From positions 1 to 64,000 of the forward strand of contig CALKXD010000132.1 in the NCBI GenBank assembly GCA_938003855.1: 64,000 nucleotides of DNA, read 5' to 3'. This DNA comes from an uncultured Granulosicoccaceae bacterium. GTDB taxonomy: Bacteria; Pseudomonadota; Gammaproteobacteria; Granulosicoccales; Granulosicoccaceae. The notes below the pieces were generated by a model that saw only the letters and a program-made list of their open reading frames with translations, was not told the DNA's origin and did not search any database. Positions 49,913 through 59,742 of the stretch are shown piece by piece; the first letter of the stretch is position 1; each line of letters opens with the position of its first letter. Both the position numbers and the translations under genes were made by a program.

Positions 49913-50863
49913 GTGACTGAATTTCAACTTCCAGGCAGTGGACGCGTATGTCCGCTCGACTATCACTACCAGGCTGAAGACATCGCTCAATACCCTGCGC
50001 AACCCACCGAAACGCTGTACATCGCAGGGGGCCTGTACGGCAACCCATTCGCACTCGACACCATTGAAAAGCTGGCTGAATCAGACTCTGCCCGACTGGT
50101 TTTTAATGGCGACTTCAATTGGTTCAATCACACTGCTGCCGATCTGCGCAGGGTGAATGAGCGCGTGCTGCGCCATGATGCCATTCGCGGCAACGTCGAA
50201 ACCGAGCTGTCGCGTGACGAAGCCGGCAGTGGCTGTGGCTGCGGCTACCCCGATACGGTAAGCGATCAGGTGGTCGACTGGTCCAACCAGATTATCCGTC
50301 AGTTGCAGCTTAGCATCGGCAGACAGACGGCACTGCAAAATGCGTTGACTACCCTGCCCATGTATCGCCGCTATCAGATCGGGGCAGCGACGGTTTCGGT
50401 GGTACACGGTGATTGCCAATCACTGGCAGGCTGGTCGTTCTCGAGGCAGGAACTTGCCCGTCCCACTGAGGCGACCACCACAATGGCCGCACAATCCGCC
50501 TCGGATGTTATTGCCTGCACTCACACCTGTGAGCCAATCAGCACACTGCTGACGCCGAAACGCCCCGTCGCAATCGCCAACAACGGCGCGGCCGGTATGC
50601 CAAACTTTGACGACGGCCTTTACGGCGTAGTCACCCGTGTTGGCACGACGACCAGCACAAATCCGACTCTGTACGGAGCCCGGGTCGCCGGTGTCCACAT
50701 CGACGCTATCCCCGTGTACTATGATGCTCTCGCTTTTAAAGATTGGTTTCTACAACGCTGGCCACCGGGCACCGCGGCCTACCACTCTTACTTTGATCGC
50801 ATCAGCCATGGCACCAATCAAAGTCGCTCAGCGGCCGTCGGTGCCGGCTTCACCCTCACCTGA
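49913..50863 (+). CDS. Divergent calcineurin-like metallophosphoesterase
   Basis: LYIAGGLYGNPFALDTIEKL, LVFNGDFNWFNH, DAIRGNVE, VSVVHGDCQSLAGW, DVIACTHTC in the order of phosphoesterase motifs. Confidence 0.6.
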   Translation: MTEFQLPGSGRVCPLDYHYQAEDIAQYPAQPTETLYIAGGLYGNPFALDTIEKLAESDSARLVFNGDFNWFNHTAADLRRVNERVLRHDAIRGNVETELSRDEAGSGCGCGYPDTVSDQVVDWSNQIIRQLQLSIGRQTALQNALTTLPMYRRYQIGAATVSVVHGDCQSLAGWSFSRQELARPTEATTTMAAQSASDVIACTHTCEPISTLLTPKRPVAIANNGAAGMPNFDDGLYGVVTRVGTTTSTNPTLYGARVAGVHIDAIPVYYDALAFKDWFLQRWPPGTAAYHSYFDRISHGTNQSRSAAVGAGFTLT

Positions 50864-51068
50864 CAAACCGCCAACGACAACCGGCAATTCGCCGCGGGAT
50901 GCACGCCGGGTGTGCCTGATTCCGACAGACCACACGATTTTGAGTGTTTTCAACACCATTTAAATCGCCTCATACGCCGTGTTTGGGTACACTCGATATA
51001 CCACTCGACCAACTGTGATCGACAGCTGTCGCTCACCGGTCGTCCAGACAAACGCACGAGGACGTTTA

Positions 51069-52253
51069 ATGAATAAAGTACTCTTGGCAGCAGCAGTCGG
51101 CGCACTGGCAGGCTCTTGCGCAGCTTTCGCGGCAGATGAAGTTAAAATAGGCTTTGTCACCACCCTGACAACCGGTGCGGCATCGATCGGCAAGGATCAG
51201 GAAAACGCTGTGATGCTTGCGCTCGAGCACATTGACAACACCATGGGTGGCAAGCCGGTCAAACTCATCATGGCCGACGACGGATTCAAACCCGAAACCG
51301 GTAAGCAGGCGACCGATAAACTGGTCAAGCAGGATAACGTCGACTTCGTGGCCGGCTACATCTGGTCTCACGTGTTACTTGCGTCACGAAAATCCGTTCT
51401 GGATGCCGGTAAATTTTTGATCAGCGCCAACGCCGGTCCTTCACCGGTAGCGGGCAAGCTGTGCCACGAGAATTTTTTCTCGACGTCGTGGCAGAATGAT
51501 CAAACCCCGATGGCGATGGGCGAAACACTCAACCAGCAAGGCGTGAAATCACTGTACATGATGGCGCCCAACTACGCCGCCGGCAAAGACATGGTGGCCG
51601 GTGTCGAGCGCACATTTAAAGGCGAGATTCTAGGTAAAGATCTCACCAAGTGGGGCAAAGACGCACAACTCGATTTCTCCGCCGAACTAGCCAAAGCCAA
51701 AGCATCCGGTGCTGAAGGTATTTTTGTTTTTTACCCGGGCAAAGCCGGTGGCGCATTCATCAAGCAATACGAGCAGGCCGGTCTGCGTGACACCCTGCCG
51801 TTGTATACCGTCTTTACCATCGACGCATTGTCGCTACCTAAATTGCAGGAAGGCGGCATGAAAGGCGTACTCGGATCCAAAATGACTCAGTTCTGGAGCC
51901 CCGATCTCGACGTGCCATCGAATAAAAAATTCGTTGCTGACTTTCGTGCCAAATACGGCACCTACCCGTCCTTTTATGCGGCACAGGCCTACGATTCCAT
52001 TCAGCTGATCAAGTCCGCTGTCGATGCCGTCGACGGCGACCTCTCCAACATGGATGGTATGCGCGATGCCATGGAAAAAGCTGACTTCCCTTCGATCCGC
52101 GGCGAATTCAGCTATGGCAACAACCACATGCCGATTCAGGACTTCTACAGTCGCACTGTGGTAGCCGACGCTGACGGTAACTGGACAACCACGATTGATA
52201 AGGTTGTTCTGGAAGATCATCAGGACGTCTACGCCAGCGAGTGCAAACTCTAG
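51069..52253 (+). CDS. ABC transporter substrate-binding protein, branched-chain amino acid/HAAT type
   Basis: Signal peptide MNKVLLAAAVGALAGSCAAFA; EVKIGFVTTLTTGAASIGKDQENAVMLALEHIDNTMGGKPVKLIMADDG. Confidence 0.92.
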   Translation: MNKVLLAAAVGALAGSCAAFAADEVKIGFVTTLTTGAASIGKDQENAVMLALEHIDNTMGGKPVKLIMADDGFKPETGKQATDKLVKQDNVDFVAGYIWSHVLLASRKSVLDAGKFLISANAGPSPVAGKLCHENFFSTSWQNDQTPMAMGETLNQQGVKSLYMMAPNYAAGKDMVAGVERTFKGEILGKDLTKWGKDAQLDFSAELAKAKASGAEGIFVFYPGKAGGAFIKQYEQAGLRDTLPLYTVFTIDALSLPKLQEGGMKGVLGSKMTQFWSPDLDVPSNKKFVADFRAKYGTYPSFYAAQAYDSIQLIKSAVDAVDGDLSNMDGMRDAMEKADFPSIRGEFSYGNNHMPIQDFYSRTVVADADGNWTTTIDKVVLEDHQDVYASECKL

Positions 52254-52263
52254 GCAATCCCAA

Positions 52264-52288
52264 GGCAGGGACGGATCGCGTCCCTGCC
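52264..52288 (+). terminator. Hairpin between the substrate-binding protein and permease genes
   Basis: GGCAGGGACG-gatcg-CGTCCCTGCC perfect 10-bp stem, 10 nt after the stop, followed by CCTTTG. Confidence 0.75.
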
Positions 52289-52299
52289 CCTTTGTTCCG

Positions 52300-53223
52300 G
52301 TGGAATCTTCTCTTCTTTTAATCCAGCTGCTCAACGGCCTGCAACTCGGCATCCTGCTGTTTTTGCTGTCGGCCGGCCTGACGCTGACGTTCGGTATCAT
52401 GGACTTTGTGAACCTCGCGCATGGTTCGCTATACATGCTGGGTGCTTTTCTGTGCGCGTCACTCACGCTCTACAGCGGATCATTTGTCCTGGCTGTCCTG
52501 CTGGCGCTACCGTTGACGGCACTGGCAGGCTTTGCCCTTGAAAAAATCGTCGTCAGACACCTGTACGAACGCAACCACCTGGATCACGTGCTGGCAACCT
52601 TTGGTCTGATACTCTGTCTGGACACACTGGCTCACCTGATCTGGGGTCCGGCCGGAATTGCTATCCCGCTGCCTGACACATTGAACGGACAGGTCGAGTT
52701 GCTGACCGGCGTTGTCGTACCGACCTTCCGGTTGCTGATCATCGGCACCGGACTACTGGCAGCACTTGGTCTATACCTGCTGGTTAATCACACCAGAATC
52801 GGCATGCTGATCCGTGCCGGCGCATCCAACCGCACTATGGTCGGGGCACTGGGCGTCGATATCAGCACTTTATTCTCAGGCGTATTTGCCCTCGGCGCGG
52901 CACTGGCCGGGCTAGCCGGCATGTTGGTCGCACCGATTGCCGAGGCTTCTATCGGCATGGGTAACGACATCATCATCACCACCTTTGTGGTTATTATTAT
53001 CGGTGGCATCGGCTCCATGAAGGGCGCGTTCCTTGCGGCGTTACTGATCGGCCTGATCGATACTCTGGGCCGATCCTTCCTCGACGATCTATTCAAGCTT
53101 CTGATGTCAACCGAGGCCGCTGAAACCGCTGCCCCTGCGGTATCAGCCATGCTGGTTTACCTGCTGATGGCAGCAGTACTGGCTGTCAGACCGCAAGGTC
53201 TGTTTCCGCCACTCAGTCGCTAA
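52300..53223 (+). CDS. Branched-chain amino acid-type ABC transporter permease, LivH family
   Basis: LLNGLQLGILLFLLSAGLTLTFGIMDFVNLAHGSLYMLGAF; probable GTG start at 52300 within ORF 52195-53223. Confidence 0.92.
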   Translation: MESSLLLIQLLNGLQLGILLFLLSAGLTLTFGIMDFVNLAHGSLYMLGAFLCASLTLYSGSFVLAVLLALPLTALAGFALEKIVVRHLYERNHLDHVLATFGLILCLDTLAHLIWGPAGIAIPLPDTLNGQVELLTGVVVPTFRLLIIGTGLLAALGLYLLVNHTRIGMLIRAGASNRTMVGALGVDISTLFSGVFALGAALAGLAGMLVAPIAEASIGMGNDIIITTFVVIIIGGIGSMKGAFLAALLIGLIDTLGRSFLDDLFKLLMSTEAAETAAPAVSAMLVYLLMAAVLAVRPQGLFPPLSR

Positions 53224-54254
53224 TGGCAGATACCACCATGCAGCAGGACCCACCACCGGCAACCACACGAAGACGATTGTCGTGGACAGGTCTATTTTCC
53301 CTGCTTATATTTCTTGCGCTGGCAATACTGCCACCGGTGGCATTTTACAGCGGCCACCCGTTCTGGCTCGACATATTCACACGCCTTGTCATTCTGGCTA
53401 TCGCCGCTGTCGGTTTAAATTTAATTCTAGGCTACGGTGGTTTGGTGTCATTCGGGCACGCCGCCTATATCGGTCTTGGAGCCTACGCCGTCGGCGTACC
53501 GGCATATCATGCAACCTATGGCGGTTTCGACCTCATAGCCTCCTACAACGGTTTTGTGCATCTGGGGCTGGCATTGTTGGTCAGCGCGGTGTTCGCCCTG
53601 ATCACCGGAGCCATTTGCCTTCGCACACGGGGGGTAAACTTCATCATGATCACCATGGCGTTCGGGCAGATGATCTTCTACGCTATAGTCTCCCTGGAAA
53701 CCTACGGTGGCGACGACGGCCTGACCATCGACGTGCGTTCCGAATTCCCGCTTATCAGCCTCGACAACCCGTTAACTCTGTACACCGTGTGCTATACGTC
53801 GCTGGCGATCATAGTTTTTCTGCTTTATCGCCTGAGTAACTCACGATTCGGTCTGACCCTGCAGGGCGCCCGTTCCAACGAGGAACGAATGCGTGCTATC
53901 GGCGTGAACACCTATCACTACCAATTGATTGCCTTTGTGATCTCCGGCGTTATCTGCGGCTACGCCGGATTTTTACTCGGCAATTTCACCACCTTTATCT
54001 CACCGGAGATGATCGACTGGACGCGCTCCGGTGAGATCATGTTTATGGTTATTCTAGGAGGGGCCACCTTTCTCTGCGGGCCTATCATCGGCGCGATTCT
54101 ATTTATTGTGCTGGAGCATCTCTTGTCAGAAATAACCGTCTACTGGCATTTACCCTTCGGCTTGCTACTGATTTTTTCAGTGCTGTTTTTACCCGGTGGA
54201 ATTATCGGTGCTGTCAGTAGAATCGGCGGAAAAAAAGGCCAGCGCAATGGCTGA
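53223..54254 (+). CDS. Branched-chain amino acid-type ABC transporter permease, LivM family
   Basis: AAVGLNLILGYGGLVSFGHAAYIGLGAYAVG; GRSRFG-like SNSRFGLTLQGARSNEERMRAIGVN. Confidence 0.93.
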   Translation: MADTTMQQDPPPATTRRRLSWTGLFSLLIFLALAILPPVAFYSGHPFWLDIFTRLVILAIAAVGLNLILGYGGLVSFGHAAYIGLGAYAVGVPAYHATYGGFDLIASYNGFVHLGLALLVSAVFALITGAICLRTRGVNFIMITMAFGQMIFYAIVSLETYGGDDGLTIDVRSEFPLISLDNPLTLYTVCYTSLAIIVFLLYRLSNSRFGLTLQGARSNEERMRAIGVNTYHYQLIAFVISGVICGYAGFLLGNFTTFISPEMIDWTRSGEIMFMVILGGATFLCGPIIGAILFIVLEHLLSEITVYWHLPFGLLLIFSVLFLPGGIIGAVSRIGGKKGQRNG

Positions 54255-54999
54255 AGCAATTCTGCAGGTCAATAATCTGTGTAAAAGCTTTGGTGGTGTG
54301 CGGGCAACGCAAAACGTTTGCCTCGAGGTTCTGGACGGTGAAACCCACGCACTGATCGGTCCCAACGGTGCTGGAAAAACCACCCTGATCTCACAGCTGT
54401 CCGGGCTGTTGCCACCCGATGCCGGACAAATCATTTTTAAGGGGCGCGACATCACCGGTGCACCGGCACATCAGTTTTCCCGCGCCGGACTCGCACGTTC
54501 ATTCCAGATCACATCGGTATTTACCGACATGACACTGCTGGACAATATCGCGCTGGCGGTGCAGGCGCACGATGGTCATTCATTTCGATTCTGGAACAAT
54601 GCCCGTCACGATGACCGGTTGCGGCAACCAGCTCGAACCTACCTCCAGCAGGTTGGCCTGGCCGACAGGGCAGATCAACTTGCCTCTGCCGTCTCACATG
54701 GCGAGAGACGTCAACTGGAAATTGCCATGGCTCTGGCCACTGAACCCGGCTTGCTGCTACTCGACGAGCCAATGGCCGGAATGGGCCAGGACGAATCGAG
54801 CTTAATGATCGATACGCTCAGGCAACTGCATGGTAAAAAATCGATACTGCTGGTCGAGCATGACATGGACGCCGTCTTCGCACTGGCAGACACAATTACG
54901 GTACTGGTCTACGGCCAGGTAATTGCCAGCGGCCCGCCGGATGACATCAAAAGCAATGCCGAAGTTCGAAAAGCCTACCTGGGTGAGGACGCCGACTAA
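54247..54999 (+). CDS. ABC transporter ATP-binding protein, LivG family
   Basis: GPNGAGKTTLISQLSGLLPPDAG, SHGERRQLEIAMALATEPGLLLLDEPMAGMG; ATG at 54247. Confidence 0.94.
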   Translation: MAEAILQVNNLCKSFGGVRATQNVCLEVLDGETHALIGPNGAGKTTLISQLSGLLPPDAGQIIFKGRDITGAPAHQFSRAGLARSFQITSVFTDMTLLDNIALAVQAHDGHSFRFWNNARHDDRLRQPARTYLQQVGLADRADQLASAVSHGERRQLEIAMALATEPGLLLLDEPMAGMGQDESSLMIDTLRQLHGKKSILLVEHDMDAVFALADTITVLVYGQVIASGPPDDIKSNAEVRKAYLGEDAD

Positions 55000-55700
55000 T
55001 GCTGCAGGTGAGTGATCTATCCACTTATTACGGGTCTAGCCAGGCGCTGTTCGGCATGCAGCTCAACGTCGCTGCCGGCGAAGTAGTCACACTGCTTGGC
55101 CGAAACGGCATGGGCAAGACTACAACGATCAATTCGATCATGGGAATCGTCAAGCCCGCAAGCGGAGAGATAACCTATAAAGGCCAGTCCATTGCGGGCA
55201 GGCGTCCGTTTACCATCGCCAAGCTAGGCATCGGTCTGGTACCGGAGGGCCGGCAGATTTTCCCTAACCTGACTGTGCATGAAAATCTTGTGGCAACCGC
55301 CACCACCGGGCACGGCAAGGCGACAAAGTGGACACTAGAGCGTGTACTGGCAATGTTTCCGTTGCTGCAGGCGCGTCTGTCATCGATGGGCAACCTGTTG
55401 TCCGGCGGCGAACAGCAGATGCTCGCGATAGGCAGAGCACTGATGATTAACCCTGATCTTTTGTTACTCGATGATGCAACCGAAGGCCTGGCACCGATGG
55501 TACGCAAAGAGATCTGGGCATCACTCGCCGAGCTCAAAGCAGAAGGCTTGTCGATACTTGTCGTCGATAAAAACCTCAACGACCTGATCGCACTCGCCGA
55601 TCGTCACTATGTTGTCGAGAAAGGCGGCATAGCATGGTCGGGAGATACCGCATCGCTGCGCAAGGAAAGCTGGGTTCGGGAAACCTATCTCGGCGTTTAG
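54999..55700 (+). CDS. ABC transporter ATP-binding protein, LivF family
   Basis: LLGRNGMGKTTTINSIMGIVKPASGEI, LVPEGRQIFPNLTVHENL, LSGGEQQMLAIGRALMINPDLLLLDDATEGLAP. Confidence 0.95.
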   Translation: MLQVSDLSTYYGSSQALFGMQLNVAAGEVVTLLGRNGMGKTTTINSIMGIVKPASGEITYKGQSIAGRRPFTIAKLGIGLVPEGRQIFPNLTVHENLVATATTGHGKATKWTLERVLAMFPLLQARLSSMGNLLSGGEQQMLAIGRALMINPDLLLLDDATEGLAPMVRKEIWASLAELKAEGLSILVVDKNLNDLIALADRHYVVEKGGIAWSGDTASLRKESWVRETYLGV

Positions 55701-55793
55701 GCTCGCCTGCACCACCTGAATACCATAGACTTGCAGCAGGAGAACTGCGCCTGCATCCTCGACAACTACACCGACAGGCAGCCGACAATTTCA

Positions 55794-56945
55794 ATGAAAA
55801 TTTCAACGATTGATGTTTTTGTTCTGGTGACACCACTCGATGAGCCTTTTGCATTCTCACAAGGCTGGGTCAGGCAGCGCTCGGCAACGCTGGTTCGCGT
55901 ACAAACCGACAACGGCTTAACCGGATGGGGTGAGGCATTCACCCAGGGCCTCGAGCCACCGCAGATTGCCGCGGCGACGATAGAACATGCTTTGAAACCA
56001 TTGTTGATCGGTGAGAACCCCCTTGATCACAGCGTGCTCTGGGAACGCATGTACACCGCTACCCGCGACTATGGTCGCAAGGGTTCGGTTATCTCCGCGA
56101 TCAGTGCTATCGACATCGCATTGTGGGATATCGCCGGTCACTTCTATCAGCAGCCGGTTTATCAATTGCTTGGCGGACAACACCGCAACACCGTGCAGCC
56201 CTACGCCACCGGGTTCTACCGGCTGCAAGGTCAGAACGAAGCAGAACGGCTCGCCGAAGAAGCGATGCAACACCGCGAAGCGGGCTTCACAGCAATGAAA
56301 ATCAAACTGGGCTTCGGGGTGGCCGACGATATCCGCGTTATGCAAAAAATTGCCGCCGCACTTAACGATACAACTATCGATCTAATGGTCGACACCAATC
56401 ACGCCTACGGACGCTCGGATGCTCTTCGACTTGGGCATGCCCTCGAAGATTTTAACCTGCGCTGGTATGAAGAACCCGTCGTGCCCGAAGACATCGGCGG
56501 CTACGCTGAACTACGTACCGCACTAACCACGCCGATCGCCGGGGGTGAAAACGAACATACCCCATATGGATTTAACGACCTGTTCAAAGCAGCTGCCTTG
56601 GATATTGCGCAACCGGACATCGGCTCCTGTGGCGGCTTCACGGCAGCGCGAAACATCGCTGTCATGGCACATGCAAACGGCGTCGCGGTCAATCCGCATG
56701 TCTGGGGAAGCGCTATAGCGCAGGCAGCTTCGCTGCAGCTGATTGCAACAATTCCACCCGCAAATCATGCGCTTTATCCACTGCACCCTGTTCTAGAGTA
56801 TGATCGCTCCTCGCACCCGTTCCGCCAACACCTGGTTGCTACACCGTGGAGCATGGACGACGGGGTTATTGCGATTCCCGATGGCCCGGGCCTTGGTATT
56901 GAAGTCCGGCTCGACACCGTCGAAAAATTCAGCAGCCACTCGTAA
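55794..56945 (+). CDS. Mandelate racemase/muconate lactonizing (enolase superfamily) enzyme, D-galactarolactone cycloisomerase-like
   Basis: MKISTIDVFVLVTPLDEPFAFSQGWVRQRSATLVRVQTDNGLTGWGE; AMKIKLGFGVADDIRV; MVDTNHAYGRSDAL; WYEEPVVPEDIGGYAELR; GGENEHTPYG; NPHVWGSAIA; IPDGPGLGIEV. Confidence 0.88.
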   Translation: MKISTIDVFVLVTPLDEPFAFSQGWVRQRSATLVRVQTDNGLTGWGEAFTQGLEPPQIAAATIEHALKPLLIGENPLDHSVLWERMYTATRDYGRKGSVISAISAIDIALWDIAGHFYQQPVYQLLGGQHRNTVQPYATGFYRLQGQNEAERLAEEAMQHREAGFTAMKIKLGFGVADDIRVMQKIAAALNDTTIDLMVDTNHAYGRSDALRLGHALEDFNLRWYEEPVVPEDIGGYAELRTALTTPIAGGENEHTPYGFNDLFKAAALDIAQPDIGSCGGFTAARNIAVMAHANGVAVNPHVWGSAIAQAASLQLIATIPPANHALYPLHPVLEYDRSSHPFRQHLVATPWSMDDGVIAIPDGPGLGIEVRLDTVEKFSSHS

Positions 56946-57012
56946 CCGGACAGCGGCACCGAAAAACACAACAGGAACACACCCGTCAAGGGTAAACCCG
57001 GAACCACGTACT

Positions 57013-57912
57013 ATGGTTAAAGCAAGTATCGATTGGGGGTCGAGCACATTCAGAGCCTACCGTTTTGATGACAACAGCGCTATCGCTGAAGTTATCACCA
57101 GACCGCTTGGCATTAAAAACATCAACAGCACAGGTAACTCACCTGATCGCTTTGAGAGCGCGCTTTTTAACGAAATCGGCCACTGGCTGGAACCCGGTGA
57201 TACCGTCCTGCTTTCCGGCATGATAACCAGCGTCAACGGCTGGTATGAAACCGCCTACCTTGAATGCCCGGCGGACGTCTCTGCCCTCAGCGCCCGTACA
57301 GTGACGCTGACATGCCGCGGAGTCGCCCTTCACTTTCTACCGGGCGTCTGCCAGCAGACTCCGTATTGCGACGTGATGCGTGGCGAAGAACTTCAGCTAC
57401 TCGGCGCTTGTGACAGGTCCGGCACGGAGATCGCAGTAATGCCGGGCACACACTCTAAATGGGCCACTATCGAGGACGGCAAAATTCATTCTTTCCGGAC
57501 AATACCCACCGGAGAGTTATATCAGGTACTGTTAACCCGGACCTTGATCGGCCAGCTCGCAGACGACCACAATTGCACTGATCATTTTATAGAAGGGGTA
57601 ACACTGGGCTATAAAACGACACAGATCATCAGCGAACTGTTCAGCTGTCGCGCTAACGTGCTGATGAGCAAGCTCCCTGCAGGCGGGGTACCGTCATATT
57701 TGTCAGGGCTGCTGATCGGCAACGAAATCAAGGAAGGTACCGTGCAACACGACGCTCCCGCAATTACGCTAATCGGCGACCTTTCTCTTTGCGATCGATA
57801 TCAATCTGCGATGGAGCATGTCGGCCTGACAGTGCCTAACAAAATTGTCGACGCCGCCGCCGCCGGGTTTTCCCGACTGACCACCTACTATAATTCACGA
57901 CAGGGCTCTTAA
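57013..57912 (+). CDS. dgoK: 2-dehydro-3-deoxygalactonokinase
   Basis: ASIDWGSSTFRAYRF; LLSGMITSVNGWYETAYLECPADVSAL; CDVMRGEELQLLGA; VMPGTHSKWATIEDGKIHSFRTIPTGELYQVL. Confidence 0.92.
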   Translation: MVKASIDWGSSTFRAYRFDDNSAIAEVITRPLGIKNINSTGNSPDRFESALFNEIGHWLEPGDTVLLSGMITSVNGWYETAYLECPADVSALSARTVTLTCRGVALHFLPGVCQQTPYCDVMRGEELQLLGACDRSGTEIAVMPGTHSKWATIEDGKIHSFRTIPTGELYQVLLTRTLIGQLADDHNCTDHFIEGVTLGYKTTQIISELFSCRANVLMSKLPAGGVPSYLSGLLIGNEIKEGTVQHDAPAITLIGDLSLCDRYQSAMEHVGLTVPNKIVDAAAAGFSRLTTYYNSRQGS

Positions 57913-58574
57913 TGACTCAGTCTCAATCAGCAACAGACCGTTTGTGGCAGGCCACCCTTAACACCATGCCATTGATTGCTATATTACGCGGCATATCACC
58001 AAATGAAGCGCTCGATATAGGAAACGCACTGCTGGACAGTGGTATCACGATTATGGAGGTACCGCTGAACTCGCCTTCCCCGCTGGAGACAATCAGCATT
58101 CTGAGCCGCGAATTCGGCCAGCGGGCGATTGTCGGAGCCGGCACCGTTCTGACCACTGCAGAAGTCGCCGCTGTCCATGCAGCCGGTGGAAAAATTATCG
58201 TCGCACCGAATTTCAGCAGCAATGTTGCCAGCGCGGCAGTCGGTGCCGGATTACACTATTGCCCGGGAATCGCAACGCCGACTGAAGCGTTTCAGGCCAT
58301 AGATGCCGGCGCCAGCGCATTGAAATTGTTCCCGGCAGAATTAGTAACACCCCCGGTACTTAAAGCAATGCGCGCAGTGCTACCAGAATCCGTCACCCTG
58401 TTACCCGTGGGGGGAATCACGCCCGACAATATGACAGAATATCTCCAAACCGGTGCCAGCGGTTTTGGAATTGGCTCGGCTCTTTACAAACCAGGAGACG
58501 GCAAGGCACGGGTCGCCGAAAATGCAACGCGCTTCACACAGGGCTTCGCAGCAGCACGTGAGTCAATGCTTTGA
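57912..58574 (+). CDS. dgoA: 2-dehydro-3-deoxy-6-phosphogalactonate aldolase
   Basis: PLIAILRGISPNEALDIGNALLDSGITIMEVPLNSPSPLETI; GAGTVLTTAEVAAVHAAGGKIIVAPNF; LKLFPAELVTPPVLKAMRAVLPESVTLLPVGGI. Confidence 0.93.
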   Translation: MTQSQSATDRLWQATLNTMPLIAILRGISPNEALDIGNALLDSGITIMEVPLNSPSPLETISILSREFGQRAIVGAGTVLTTAEVAAVHAAGGKIIVAPNFSSNVASAAVGAGLHYCPGIATPTEAFQAIDAGASALKLFPAELVTPPVLKAMRAVLPESVTLLPVGGITPDNMTEYLQTGASGFGIGSALYKPGDGKARVAENATRFTQGFAAARESML

Positions 58575-58902
58575 CTCACAAAATCGCAACCTTGAAGGCT
58601 ACCATAGGCAGTAAATTTGAATTCACGCCCAAAGCAGTGCAATGATGTGAAAGCTGTTGAGTAATCACCACACATATCACACAACGGCAGCTAATACGGG
58701 ATTATCATCCCGCTCAACACCCACAGTGTCAAAACTGTGTAAACGGGTTTGCCCAGCGCTGAAGCAACACTATAAGTCCTCAGTTCGGTACACCTGAAAA
58801 ATCCAGCCATAGCAGGAGGATAGCTAACAACCGATCGAGTGCGGGATCATCCACCTGTTGAGTACGGACCGGTGCCCGCATCTGACTTAGTTATTATTTG
58901 TA

Positions 58903-59742
58903 ATGAGAGACATTATCCTAAATATTATGCGTCCGCTGGTGCGACTATTGTTGCGTCACGGTGTCGCGTATGCAGAGTTTTCCACGCTGACACGCAATCT
59001 CTACGTAGAAATAGCAGATAAGGAATTCAAGATCGAAGGCCGCAAACAGTCCTCTTCACGTATTTCTCTGCTCACCGGTATCTCGCGTCGGGAAGTCAAA
59101 AAGATACTCGACGATCCGGACGGAAAAATAGCCCATTCATCAGATCACAATCGGGCCGCCCGAGTGTTTGGAGGGTGGCTTAGAGATGCAGAGTTTCACG
59201 ATGAACTCGGACAACCATTGGCCCTGTCGACTACTGCAACCGGCAAAGGTTCTTTTGAGCAACTGGTCAAACGCTACAGCGGTGACATACCGGTCCGGGC
59301 TGTGCTGGATGAAATGATGCGAGTACAGGCAGTCGAAAAAGTAGGCGACAACCTTATTGCGATGTCTTCCACCGGCTACGTGCCTCAGAGCAGCGCGGAA
59401 CTACTGGAGACTTCCAGTCACGCCATCGCAGACTTGATCAAAACCATCGATCACAACGACCGGTGCCATGATCAACAAGACACGCGTCTTCAGCTTACTG
59501 TGAACTACGACAACCTGACCCCGCAAAGTGCCAATCTATTTCGGGCACTGAGCCGGGACAAAAGTAAAGATCTACTACTGCAACTTGATCGATTTCTGGC
59601 AGAGCACGACCTGGACATAAATCCACAGTCAGACGCCAATGCAACTGAAGATAACAGAGTACGTACGGGATTGAGTATCTTCTATTTCGAGGAGCCAATC
59701 AGTCATGATAATAGCAATGCAAGTGAAAACGATGTTTCATAG
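58903..59742 (+). CDS. DUF6502-like protein, possible HTH-containing regulator
   Basis: RDIILNIMRPLVRLLLRHGVAYAEFSTLTRNLYVEIADKEF...SSSRISLLTGISRREVKKILDD. Confidence 0.75.
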   Translation: MRDIILNIMRPLVRLLLRHGVAYAEFSTLTRNLYVEIADKEFKIEGRKQSSSRISLLTGISRREVKKILDDPDGKIAHSSDHNRAARVFGGWLRDAEFHDELGQPLALSTTATGKGSFEQLVKRYSGDIPVRAVLDEMMRVQAVEKVGDNLIAMSSTGYVPQSSAELLETSSHAIADLIKTIDHNDRCHDQQDTRLQLTVNYDNLTPQSANLFRALSRDKSKDLLLQLDRFLAEHDLDINPQSDANATEDNRVRTGLSIFYFEEPISHDNSNASENDVS

